NCBI RefSeq assembly: GCF_900115585.1 | Contig: NZ_FOWZ01000001.1 | Location: 186,001-250,000 of the forward strand | Direction: 5' to 3' | Source: Qipengyuania nanhaisediminis | GTDB taxonomy: Bacteria > Pseudomonadota > Alphaproteobacteria > Sphingomonadales > Sphingomonadaceae | Length of the DNA: 64,000 nt | Shown: positions 57,153 through 64,000 of the stretch, one piece after another | Numbering within the stretch: position 1 is the stretch's first letter | Layout of the letters: each line of letters opens with the position of its first letter | Program-made: the position numbers and the translations under genes | Notes under the pieces: generated by a model | What the model saw: the letters and a program-made list of their open reading frames with translations, nothing else | The model's database searches: none | Told to the model about the DNA's origin: nothing

Positions 57153-58003
57153 GCGAGGGTCGCGCTTGACTTCACCACCTGTCGCCCGTCTCCGGCGAAG
57201 GCTCCCATTTCGATCCCGTCATCGCCTTCGCGCAATGCGAGGTGCAGCGTCTCGCCCGCTATTGCCGGGCTCGCCCCGCGGAAGGTGAAGCTGGCAAGCC
57301 GGTTCTCGCCATATTTTTCGGCGGCGAGTTGCAACAGCAGGCTAGCGCTGAGAGGACCGTGGACGACCAAGCCGCGATAGCGCTCAATCTCGCGCGCATA
57401 CGGCGCGTCATAATGGATGCGGTGGGTGTTGAAAGTCAGCGCCGAAAACCGGAACAGCAGGCGTTCGTCGGGGACGAATTCGCGGTGCGCCTCCCATTGC
57501 GAGGGGTCGAAACTGCCCTCGCCAGCAGGCGGCGGGGAAAGGGGCGCGTCTGTGGCGAGTGCTTCGAGGTAGACGACGCTCTGCCGCTCGCTGACGGCCA
57601 GCACACCATCGGCGCTGGTCTCGTGATCGATCTCGACGAAAACCATCTCACCCCTGCTGCCCGACTTGGGCGTGACCGACACAATGCGGCTGGAGCGCTC
57701 GATGGTGGCGCCGACGGAGATTGGAGCGTGGAACTGCATCGCGCTCGATGCCCACATGCGGCGGGGAAGCGGAATGGGCGGCAGGAAGCTGGCCTGGCTC
57801 TGATCGCGCGTCGGATGGCCGTCTTCGCCAAGTTGCGAAGTCCGCGCTTCGGGCGTGCAGAGGCATAGGTGGATGCCCTGCGGCATCTGCGCTTTCGTCG
57901 GCGCATCGCGATCGAAAGTCGCGCACCAGCGCGCGGCAAGCCCAGGATCGAGCCGGTCCGCGCTACGCTGTTCGCGCCCGACCCATGCCTGCCAGTCGCT
58001 CAT
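57149..58003 (-). CDS. FAS1-like/MaoC-type acyl-CoA dehydratase (HTD2 or mesaconyl-C4-CoA hydratase family)
   Basis: A 284-aa double hot-dog protein. The N-terminal half starts SDWQAWVGREQRSADRLDPG, a pattern of the FAS1-like dehydratase family; the C-terminal half has FSALTFNTHRIHYDAPYARE, the hydratase motif with Asn-x-x-x-His-x-Asp-like residues, and GLVVHGPLSASLLLQL. It hydrates or dehydrates a short acyl-CoA. The ATG at 58003 overlaps the thiolase stop by one base, so it is the last gene of a tight four-enzyme operon. Confidence 0.85.
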   Translation of the reverse strand: MSDWQAWVGREQRSADRLDPGLAARWCATFDRDAPTKAQMPQGIHLCLCTPEARTSQLGEDGHPTRDQSQASFLPPIPLPRRMWASSAMQFHAPISVGATIERSSRIVSVTPKSGSRGEMVFVEIDHETSADGVLAVSERQSVVYLEALATDAPLSPPPAGEGSFDPSQWEAHREFVPDERLLFRFSALTFNTHRIHYDAPYAREIERYRGLVVHGPLSASLLLQLAAEKYGENRLASFTFRGASPAIAGETLHLALREGDDGIEMGAFAGDGRQVVKSSATLA

Positions 58004-59235
58004 CAGGCCGCGCGCTCGAAAACGGCGGCCATGCCCTGCCCGCCGCCAATGCACATGGTCTCGAGGCCATACTTCACTTCGCGGCGCTGCATTTCATGCG
58101 CCATGTCGGCCAGGATGCGGATGCCGGTCGCACCGATGGGGTGGCCGAGCGAGATGCCCGAGCCGTTGACGTTGACGATGTCGCGGCGGCTGTCGTCCTC
58201 GGCAAATCCCCAGCCCTTCAGCACGGCGAGCGCCTGCGGAGCGAAGGCTTCGTTGAGTTCGATGAGACCGATATCGTCCCATCCGAGGCCGCCCCGCGCA
58301 AACAGCCGCTCGACCGCAGGGACCGGGCCGATGCCCATGCGGCTGGGATCACAGCCCGCCGCGCTCCATGAATGGAACCACAGGATCGGCTCGAGGCCGA
58401 GTTCCTCGACCTTGTCTTCGGCGACGACCAGGCAGGCCGCTGCGGCATCGTTCTGCTGGCTGGCATTGCCTGCCGTCACGATGGCTTGCGGGTCACGCTT
58501 CAGGTCGATAGCGCGCAGCTTGCCTAGGCTCTCCATGTCGGCATCGGCGCGGAAGCCCTCGTCCTTGGCGAAGACGACGGGATCACCTCGGCGCTGCGGG
58601 ATCTCGACCGCCACCAGCTGATCGTCGAACTTACCCTCTTCCCATGCCTTTGCCGCGTTCTGGTGGCTGCGGACCGCGAAAGCGTCGGACGCCTCGCGGC
58701 TGATGTCGTAATCCTTGGCGAGGTTTTCAGCCGTCTCGATCATGCCGGTAATGACGCCGAAGCGCTCGATCGGCTGGCTCATCAGGCGGCCTCGGGTGAG
58801 GCGGTCCCACATGACCATGTCGCCCAGGCGTGCACCGTGGCGGGCCTTGGTCGTATAGTGTTCGACATTGGACATGCTTTCGACGCCGCCTGCCAGCACG
58901 CAATCGGCCATGCCGGTCTGGACCATCATCGCCGCCGTTGCGACCGCCTGGAGGCCGGAACCGCAGCGCCGGTCGAGCTGCATGCCGGGCACTTCGATCG
59001 GATAGCCCGCGGCAAGCCAGCTCCAGCGTCCGATAGCAGGTGCTTCACCGCTGCCGTAACCTTGGCTGAAGACCACATCGTCAACGCGCATGGGGTCGAC
59101 GCCCGAACGCTCGACCAGAGCCTTGATGATGACCGCACCCAGCGCGCCCGCCTCGAGCGGGGCGAGGCTGCCGAGGAATTTCCCGACGGGAGTGCGCAAG
59201 GGCTTGCAGATGGCAACGCGGCGAAGCTGGGTCAT
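58003..59235 (-). CDS. Acetyl-CoA C-acyltransferase (thiolase)
   Basis: A 410-aa thiolase with all catalytic elements: nucleophile Cys in QLDRRCGSGLQAVATA (about residue 91), NEAFAPQALAV, the His in GSGISLGHPIGATG and the second Cys in METMCIGGGQGMAAVF-like context (MCIGGGQG). It forms or cleaves 3-ketoacyl-CoA. It lies 5 nt after the CoA-transferase stop and overlaps the dehydratase start, giving the order acyl-CoA dehydrogenase, CoA-transferase, thiolase, dehydratase. Confidence 0.94.
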   Translation of the reverse strand: MTQLRRVAICKPLRTPVGKFLGSLAPLEAGALGAVIIKALVERSGVDPMRVDDVVFSQGYGSGEAPAIGRWSWLAAGYPIEVPGMQLDRRCGSGLQAVATAAMMVQTGMADCVLAGGVESMSNVEHYTTKARHGARLGDMVMWDRLTRGRLMSQPIERFGVITGMIETAENLAKDYDISREASDAFAVRSHQNAAKAWEEGKFDDQLVAVEIPQRRGDPVVFAKDEGFRADADMESLGKLRAIDLKRDPQAIVTAGNASQQNDAAAACLVVAEDKVEELGLEPILWFHSWSAAGCDPSRMGIGPVPAVERLFARGGLGWDDIGLIELNEAFAPQALAVLKGWGFAEDDSRRDIVNVNGSGISLGHPIGATGIRILADMAHEMQRREVKYGLETMCIGGGQGMAAVFERAA

Positions 59236-59240
59236 GAAAA

Positions 59241-60467
59241 TTAGTCCTTATCGGAAAGACGGGCGATATCGCGGTCCACCAGCGCGCCGATGGCGCCCGA
59301 GGACAGGCCGAGACGTGTCGCGAGCACTTCTTCGGTATGCTGGCCGAGGTAGGGCGCAGGTGCAGGCTCGCCAGCATCGCGTCCCGGGATATTGGCGAAG
59401 CTGCGAGTGGCGGGATATTCGAAGCCGGAGGGGTTGGCGGACGTCCGCGTGAAGAGCGGATTGTCGTCGACCAGAACCGGATCGTTCGCCGCTTCGTGCA
59501 TGGTGCGATAGCGCTCGAAAGTGCAGCCCTCTGCCGCCATACGGCGCTCGAGTTCCGGCCAGTCCATTGTTCCGGCGCGCGACTGGAAGAGGTCGAAGAG
59601 GGCATGGCGGTGCTTGAAGCGCGGGTCATCGCCATCGGCGAAACGGACGCCGCATTCCTTCTCCAGCGCGGCGATTTCGTCTTCGACGCCAAATGCCTTT
59701 ACTAGCCCTGCCCACTGCTTTGCTGTGAGCGCGGCGACCATGAAGCGCGTGTTGTCGAGACTGCGGAAATCGCGCCCGAACGCGCCCCAGATCGCATTGC
59801 CGAGCCGCTCGCGATCTGCCCCGCGATAGAGCATCTCGGCCATCGCACCGCTGTTGGCGACCGTGCCGATGGCGACATCGCCCAAGGGCACGCGCAGCTG
59901 GCTGCCCTCGCCGGTGTGGTCGCGGTGGCGGATCGCGGCGACGAGCGCGAAGGCGCAATAGGCGCCGGTGATGAAATCCCACGCGGGCAGGACCTGGTTG
60001 ACCGGCGGCGCGGTTGCCTCGTCCCAGTCCTCCGGTCCGCACATCAGCGGATAGCCGCTGGCGGCGTTGACGGTGAAGTCCATTGCCTGGCGCCCGTCAT
60101 GCCAGCCCATGATGCGCACGCTGACAAGGTCGGGGCGGTTCGCCGCGACAGCATCGTGCGAGAGGAAGCTCTTTTCCGGCAGGTTGGTGATGAGGTTGCC
60201 GGTTTTCGCCGACAGTTCGACCAGCAATTCACGCCCCTCGCCGCTCCTGAGGTCAAGTGCGACCGATTTCTTCGCGCGGTTGAGGTTCTCCCAGCTTAGA
60301 GAGCGGCCCTCTTTGGTGAGCATGTAGCGATCGTAATCGAGCCCGCCTTCCTTGTGGTCGACGCGGATCACCTCCGCCCCCATCTGCGCGCAATAAAGCC
60401 CTGCGGTAGGGGAGGCGACGAAGCTGGACGCCTCTATGATGCTCAGGTCGTTGAGGAGGCCGTACAC
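59241..60467 (-). CDS. Family III CoA-transferase (CaiB/BaiF type)
   Basis: A 408-aa protein with the family III start (LLNDLSIIEASSFVASPTAG, LYCAQMGAEVIRVDH), KKSVALDLRSGEGRELL and VRIMGWHDG. A candidate catalytic Asp is in LRVPLGDVAIGTVANS. It would activate an organic acid by CoA exchange. The start is GTG at 60467, only 3 nt after the acyl-CoA dehydrogenase stop. The acid used is not evident. Confidence 0.91.
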   Translation of the reverse strand: MYGLLNDLSIIEASSFVASPTAGLYCAQMGAEVIRVDHKEGGLDYDRYMLTKEGRSLSWENLNRAKKSVALDLRSGEGRELLVELSAKTGNLITNLPEKSFLSHDAVAANRPDLVSVRIMGWHDGRQAMDFTVNAASGYPLMCGPEDWDEATAPPVNQVLPAWDFITGAYCAFALVAAIRHRDHTGEGSQLRVPLGDVAIGTVANSGAMAEMLYRGADRERLGNAIWGAFGRDFRSLDNTRFMVAALTAKQWAGLVKAFGVEDEIAALEKECGVRFADGDDPRFKHRHALFDLFQSRAGTMDWPELERRMAAEGCTFERYRTMHEAANDPVLVDDNPLFTRTSANPSGFEYPATRSFANIPGRDAGEPAPAPYLGQHTEEVLATRLGLSSGAIGALVDRDIARLSDKD

Positions 60468-60470
60468 GCC

Positions 60471-61652
60471 TCAAACGCTCTGTGCATATTCGCGCAGCAT
60501 CCGCTTGGCGATCTGCAACTGCAGGATTTGCGTGGTGCCTTCGTAGATGCGGTAGATGCGCGCATCGCGGAAGAAGCGTTCGGCGTCGTATTCGGCGAGG
60601 TAGCCTGCGCCGCCATAGATCTGCACCACACGGTCGACAACGCGGCCGCACATTTCGGATGCGAAGACCTTGAAGGCGGCGGCATGTTTCACGGTGTCCT
60701 CGCCGCGATCCACGCGCGCGGTGACGTCCGCCATCATCGCTTCGGCGGCGTAGATCTCGGTCCAGCTTTCGGCCAGCATCTGCTGGATCAGCTGGAAGTT
60801 GGCGATGGGTTCGCCGAACGCCTGACGCTCGTTCGCATATTTGATCGCGCTGTCGAGCGCACGGCGGGCATAGCCAGCGCTCGCCGCGCCGACGGAAATC
60901 CGGCCGTTGTCGAGGCTCATCATGGCGAAACGGAAACCCTGTCCGGTTTCCCCGCCAAGCAGGGCATCGCCCGGCACGTGCACGTCGTCGAGCATGACAT
61001 CGGAGATATGGCTGCCTGCCTGACCCATCTTCTTGTCGGGGCTGGAGGTGGACATGCCCGGCGTATCCATCGGCACGATGAAGGCAGAGACATGAGCGTT
61101 CTTGGGCAGCGCGTCCTTCTCCGTACGCGCCATGATCAGGGCGACGTCGGCGTGCGGCGCATTGGTGATGTAGCGCTTGGTCCCGTTGAGGATCCAGCCG
61201 TTGCCGTCGGGATCGGGCTTCGCCATCGTCTGCATCGCAGCGCTGTCGCTGCCGCTGCCCGGCTCGGTCAGGCCGAAACAGGCAATCTCGCCGGCGGCGA
61301 TACGCGGCCACCATTCGGCCTGCTGTTCCGGTGTGCCGCCGTTCTTGATCGCGGAATTGAACATGCCGACATTTATCGAGAAGATGGAGCGATAGGCCGG
61401 CGCGGCATAGGCCATGGTCTGCACGACCTTGGCATATTGGGTGATGTTGAGGCCCGCGCCGCCGAATTCTTCGGGCACGGTCAGGCCGAACAGGCCCATG
61501 TCCTTCATCTCGGCCAGGATATCGTCGGGGACCTTGTCCTGTTCGATAACGTCCTTTTCAGCCGGGATCAGCCGTTCGCGGACATAGCGTTCGAGCTGGT
61601 CCAGGAACTGGTCGAAAGTCTCCGCATCCATTCCGGGGTTGGGTGTCGACAT
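60471..61652 (-). CDS. Acyl-CoA dehydrogenase
   Basis: A 393-aa flavoprotein of the acyl-CoA dehydrogenase family: FGLTVPEEFGGAGLNITQYA, CFGLTEPGSGSDSAAMQT (FAD contact), GSHISDVMLDDVHVP, and the catalytic Glu in RIYRIYEGTTQILQLQIAKR. Length is normal. It passes electrons to ETF and on to ubiquinone. It starts 3 nt after a small lipoprotein gene, which therefore leads the operon. Confidence 0.94.
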   Translation of the reverse strand: MSTPNPGMDAETFDQFLDQLERYVRERLIPAEKDVIEQDKVPDDILAEMKDMGLFGLTVPEEFGGAGLNITQYAKVVQTMAYAAPAYRSIFSINVGMFNSAIKNGGTPEQQAEWWPRIAAGEIACFGLTEPGSGSDSAAMQTMAKPDPDGNGWILNGTKRYITNAPHADVALIMARTEKDALPKNAHVSAFIVPMDTPGMSTSSPDKKMGQAGSHISDVMLDDVHVPGDALLGGETGQGFRFAMMSLDNGRISVGAASAGYARRALDSAIKYANERQAFGEPIANFQLIQQMLAESWTEIYAAEAMMADVTARVDRGEDTVKHAAAFKVFASEMCGRVVDRVVQIYGGAGYLAEYDAERFFRDARIYRIYEGTTQILQLQIAKRMLREYAQSV

Positions 61653-61655
61653 GGC

Positions 61656-61856
61656 CTATTCCTCTCCTGCCTCGGTATCTGCTTGGGGGACCGTATCGGG
61701 TCCGGTTTCGAGACGCGCTTCGTCCAGCATGCTGGCAGCGTCTTCGAGCGCCTGCGCCTCGTCCGCAGTCACTTCGGGAGGCGCGGCGGGAGGCCCCTCG
61801 CTGCATCCGGCGAGTGCGATCGCGGCAAGGGCCGCAAGAGTTTCGAGTCGTCTCAT
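61656..61856 (-). CDS. Small acidic lipoprotein heading the acyl-CoA operon
   Basis: A 66-aa protein: MRRLETLAALAAIALAGCSE has lipobox LAGC, followed by an acidic Pro/Ala-rich mature part (TADEAQALEDAASMLDEARL) of about 48 residues. The stop is 3 nt before the acyl-CoA dehydrogenase ATG. No family is recognised and a link to acyl-CoA metabolism is not obvious. Confidence 0.72.
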   Translation of the reverse strand: MRRLETLAALAAIALAGCSEGPPAAPPEVTADEAQALEDAASMLDEARLETGPDTVPQADTEAGEE

Positions 61857-61959
61857 CGAAGACAGACTAATCCCGCGCAACGGCGGGGCAAAATCCGCTA
61901 CGGCAAGCAAAGGGACAGACGCGCCCTTCGCGCCCGTCCCCTGCCCGCGTAACCTACGC

Positions 61960-62250
61960 TTACTGGTTTTCTTCGGCCATCGCGTCGAGCGCGGCTTCCG
62001 CAGTGGCGGCGGCATTATCGCCGGCCTCTTCGATCGACGCGGTTTCAGCTGCCTCTGCAGCCGAATTGTCGACTTCGACCGGTTCGCTTGCAGCGGCGTC
62101 TTCGACCGGCTCTTCGGTCACCGGCTCAAGCGCCTCGTCCGCAGCAACTTCGACCGTGTCGGCCTCTGCTTCGGTCGACGCGTCGTCGGCACTGCCACAG
62201 GCGGCCAGCGCCAGCGAAGCGGTTGCAGCGGCAAGAATACGGAACTTCAT
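61960..62250 (-). CDS. Acidic Ala/Glu-rich small lipoprotein
   Basis: A 96-aa protein with lipoprotein signal (MKFRILAAATASLALAACGS, lipobox LAAC) and an acidic mature part rich in Ala, Glu, Asp and Val (VEVAADEALEPVTEEPVEDA), ending in a helical AETASIEEAGDNAAATAEAA stretch. AGGAGAG lies upstream of the ATG. The composition resembles the lipoprotein at 55062. Function unknown. Confidence 0.78.
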   Translation of the reverse strand: MKFRILAAATASLALAACGSADDASTEAEADTVEVAADEALEPVTEEPVEDAAASEPVEVDNSAAEAAETASIEEAGDNAAATAEAALDAMAEENQ

Positions 62251-62380
62251 GTGTCTCTCCTGATCTGAGCGCCGGTCGGCGCTGTCGGGAGGGGTGGTTA
62301 ATATGCACTGGCCCCAAGGTCCAAGGGGAAAATGCAGCAACGCCGCTTGCGCGCTGAGCACGAGGCGGCGAGAGGGTGGC

Positions 62381-64000
62381 ATGCCCCCGCTCGATGGAGA
62401 CAATCTGGACCGCGCCCGCGAAGCCCTGCGTTCGACCTTCGGGTTCGACGGATTCCGCGGTCGGCAGGAAGATGTCGTCGAGCGTGTCCTCAATGGACAG
62501 TCCACACTTGCAGTGATGCCGACCGGTGCAGGAAAGTCGCTGACCTATCAGCTTCCGGCGGTCATGATGCCAGGCACCTGCATCGTCATCAGCCCGCTCA
62601 TCGCGCTGATGCACGACCAGCTGCGCAGCGCACGGGCAAACGGGGTCCGTGCCGCCACGCTGACCAGTGCCGATGCCGACTGGCGCGAAACGCAGGATGC
62701 TTTCCGCGCGGGAGAGCTGGACCTGCTCTATGTAGCGCCGGAGCGCGCCAGCCAGCCGGGTTTCCGCGACATGCTGGGCGCTGCACCGCTCGCCCTGTTC
62801 GCGGTCGACGAGGCGCATTGCGTGTCGGAATGGGGGCACGACTTCCGCCCCGATTACCGCCAGCTGCGCCCGTTGATGGACGCCTTCCCCGATGTGCCTC
62901 GCCTGGCGCTGACGGCCACCGCAGACCGGCAGACACGCGCCGACGTGATGACGCAGCTAGGCGTTCCGGAGGACGGGCTGGTGCTCGCCGGCTTCGACCG
63001 GCCCAATATCCGCTATGCGATCACCACGCGCGACAATCCCGTGCGGCAGATTTCCGATCTCATGGCCCGCCAGCCCGGCCCCGGCATCGTCTACGCCCAG
63101 ACCCGCCGCAAGGTGGAGGAGCTGGCCGAAAAGCTCGCCGCTGCAACCGGCCGCGCCGTGCGTCCCTATCATGCAGGGCTTCCGGCAGAGACGCGCGCCG
63201 CCAACCAGGCGACCTTCGTCGAGAGCGAGGACATGGTGATCGTCGCCACGATTGCTTTCGGCATGGGGATCGACAAGCCGGACGTGCGCTTCGTTGCCCA
63301 TGTCGGCGTGCCCAAGTCGATCGAAGGCTACTATCAGGAAACAGGCCGTGCCGGGCGCGACGGCGATCCGAGCCTTGCGACCATGTTCTGGGGCGCAGCC
63401 GATTTCGCCACGGCGCGCCAACGCCTGATAGAGTTACCGGAAGGGCGACGCAGCGCGGAGCGGGCGCGCCTCGATGCGCTGGCCGGACTGGTCGAAACGC
63501 CGCATTGCCGCCGCGCGGTTCTCCTGCGCCATTTCGGGGAGGACCCCGACGAAACTTGCGGCAATTGCGACAATTGCCTCGATCCGCCCAAGGTCACGGA
63601 CACCACCGAACTCGCGCGCAAGCTGCTCTCGGCGGTCTACCGCACGGGCCAGAGCTTCGGCATGGGACATCTGCAGAAAGTGCTTGTCGGCGCCGAGGAC
63701 GAGCGCGTGCGCCAGCGCGGACACGACCGGTTGAGCGTCTTCGGTATCGTCGAAGGCGAGGACGCCCGGCTCTTGCAACCGCTAGGCCGGGCGCTCCAGG
63801 CGCGGGGGGATCTCGTCCCGACCGAGCACGGCGGCCTCTCGCTTGGCGGCGCGGCACGCGAGATAATCAAGGGCGAGCGCAAGGTCGAGATCATCGTCCC
63901 GCCCAAGCGCAGCCGCAGGCGGCGCGGCGAAGCGGCAGCCAATCCGGTCGGCGATCCCTTGTTCGAGGCATTGCGCGATCTGCGCCGCGATCTCGCCAAG
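62381..64000 (+). CDS. recQ: ATP-dependent DNA helicase RecQ (partial, C-terminus outside window)
   Basis: The frame is open from the ATG at 62381 to the window edge (540 codons, no stop). The helicase core is complete: FRGRQEDVVERVLNGQ, Walker A VMPTGAGKSLTYQLPA, DEAH box FAVDEAHCVSEWGHDFRPDY, LTATADRQTR, and motif VI YYQETGRAGRDGDPS. The zinc-binding cysteines (CRR... CGNCDNC) and winged helix follow. The sequence reaches the start of a probable HRDC domain (DPLFEALRDLRRDLAK). It acts in recombination and replication-fork repair. AGAGGG lies upstream of the ATG. Confidence 0.95.
   Translation, partial: MPPLDGDNLDRAREALRSTFGFDGFRGRQEDVVERVLNGQSTLAVMPTGAGKSLTYQLPAVMMPGTCIVISPLIALMHDQLRSARANGVRAATLTSADADWRETQDAFRAGELDLLYVAPERASQPGFRDMLGAAPLALFAVDEAHCVSEWGHDFRPDYRQLRPLMDAFPDVPRLALTATADRQTRADVMTQLGVPEDGLVLAGFDRPNIRYAITTRDNPVRQISDLMARQPGPGIVYAQTRRKVEELAEKLAAATGRAVRPYHAGLPAETRAANQATFVESEDMVIVATIAFGMGIDKPDVRFVAHVGVPKSIEGYYQETGRAGRDGDPSLATMFWGAADFATARQRLIELPEGRRSAERARLDALAGLVETPHCRRAVLLRHFGEDPDETCGNCDNCLDPPKVTDTTELARKLLSAVYRTGQSFGMGHLQKVLVGAEDERVRQRGHDRLSVFGIVEGEDARLLQPLGRALQARGDLVPTEHGGLSLGGAAREIIKGERKVEIIVPPKRSRRRRGEAAANPVGDPLFEALRDLRRDLAK

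Noticed and set aside
60354..61952. Plus-strand frame of 532 codons opposite the acyl-CoA dehydrogenase
   Set aside because: Mirror frame with no motifs; the minus-strand gene is unambiguous.

Overview
The window is about 63-65% G+C by eye, densely packed, with no stretch over 300 bases lacking a gene. Gene content (TonB-dependent receptor, ubiquinone genes ubiG/ubiE/ubiB, YebC, CoaBC, GSH-dependent formaldehyde oxidation, PQQ alcohol dehydrogenase, PHA depolymerase, FzlA-like GST-fold protein, DUF4136 lipoprotein) fits an aerobic alphaproteobacterium. The closest feel is Sphingomonadales/Erythrobacteraceae; that placement is inference. No insertion sequence, prophage, CRISPR array or rRNA was seen. 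Only one tRNA (Leu-CAG) is present. Two genes run off the ends: an M14 carboxypeptidase-like lipoprotein at the left edge and recQ at the right edge.

Layout. 1-7.3 kb: M14 lipoprotein, TonB receptor and LysR regulator (minus), then an SGNH-type lipoprotein overlapping a DASS/SLC13 transporter (plus). 7.3-10.1 kb: XRE-cupin regulator divergent from the threonine-to-glycine pair tdh-kbl. 10.2-19.1 kb: the most coherent accessory block. A run of nine minus-strand genes (persulfide dioxygenase-like MBL protein, two YeeE/YedE halves, DUF442 phosphatase-like protein, sulfide:quinone oxidoreductase, SulP permease, CioA, CioB, DUF2474 small protein) lies divergent from a 1-Cys peroxiredoxin and an ArsR regulator. 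A sigma70-like promoter and an AT-rich palindrome lie between the two arms. I read this as a sulfide/persulfide detoxification system joined to a sulfide- and cyanide-insensitive quinol oxidase.

19.2-26 kb: thiolase-like enzyme, tRNA-Leu, NDUFA9-like protein, dienelactone hydrolase-like lipoprotein, PQQ-dependent alcohol dehydrogenase, purU. 26-28.4 kb: a YadA-like coiled-coil surface protein divergent from a winged-helix regulator. 28.4-35 kb: nitronate monooxygenase, purT, a membrane protein and lysC in one operon, then ubiG, an ArsC-like protein, ruvC and yebC. 35-43.4 kb: DUF4136 lipoprotein, dut-coaBC (CoaBC carries a long acidic linker), ubiB-ubiE, mutM, FzlA-like protein. 43.5-49.5 kb: two small exported proteins, frmA-cupin-VOC-ProX-fghA, a STAS protein and phaZ. 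49.6-57 kb: ABC exporter, M13 metallopeptidase, uppP, small stress-type proteins, phhA, ppk2. 57-62.3 kb: an acyl-CoA catabolic operon headed by a small lipoprotein, and another acidic lipoprotein. 62.4 kb to the end: recQ.

Shared themes: quinone economy (SQR, bd-type oxidase and PQQ dehydrogenase feed or drain the quinone pool made by UbiG/UbiE/UbiB) and one-carbon flow (FrmA/FghA and PurU make formate; PurT uses it). Start codons were often moved downstream from the longest open frame because of signal peptides, ribosome binding sites or 1-4 nt stop/start overlaps.
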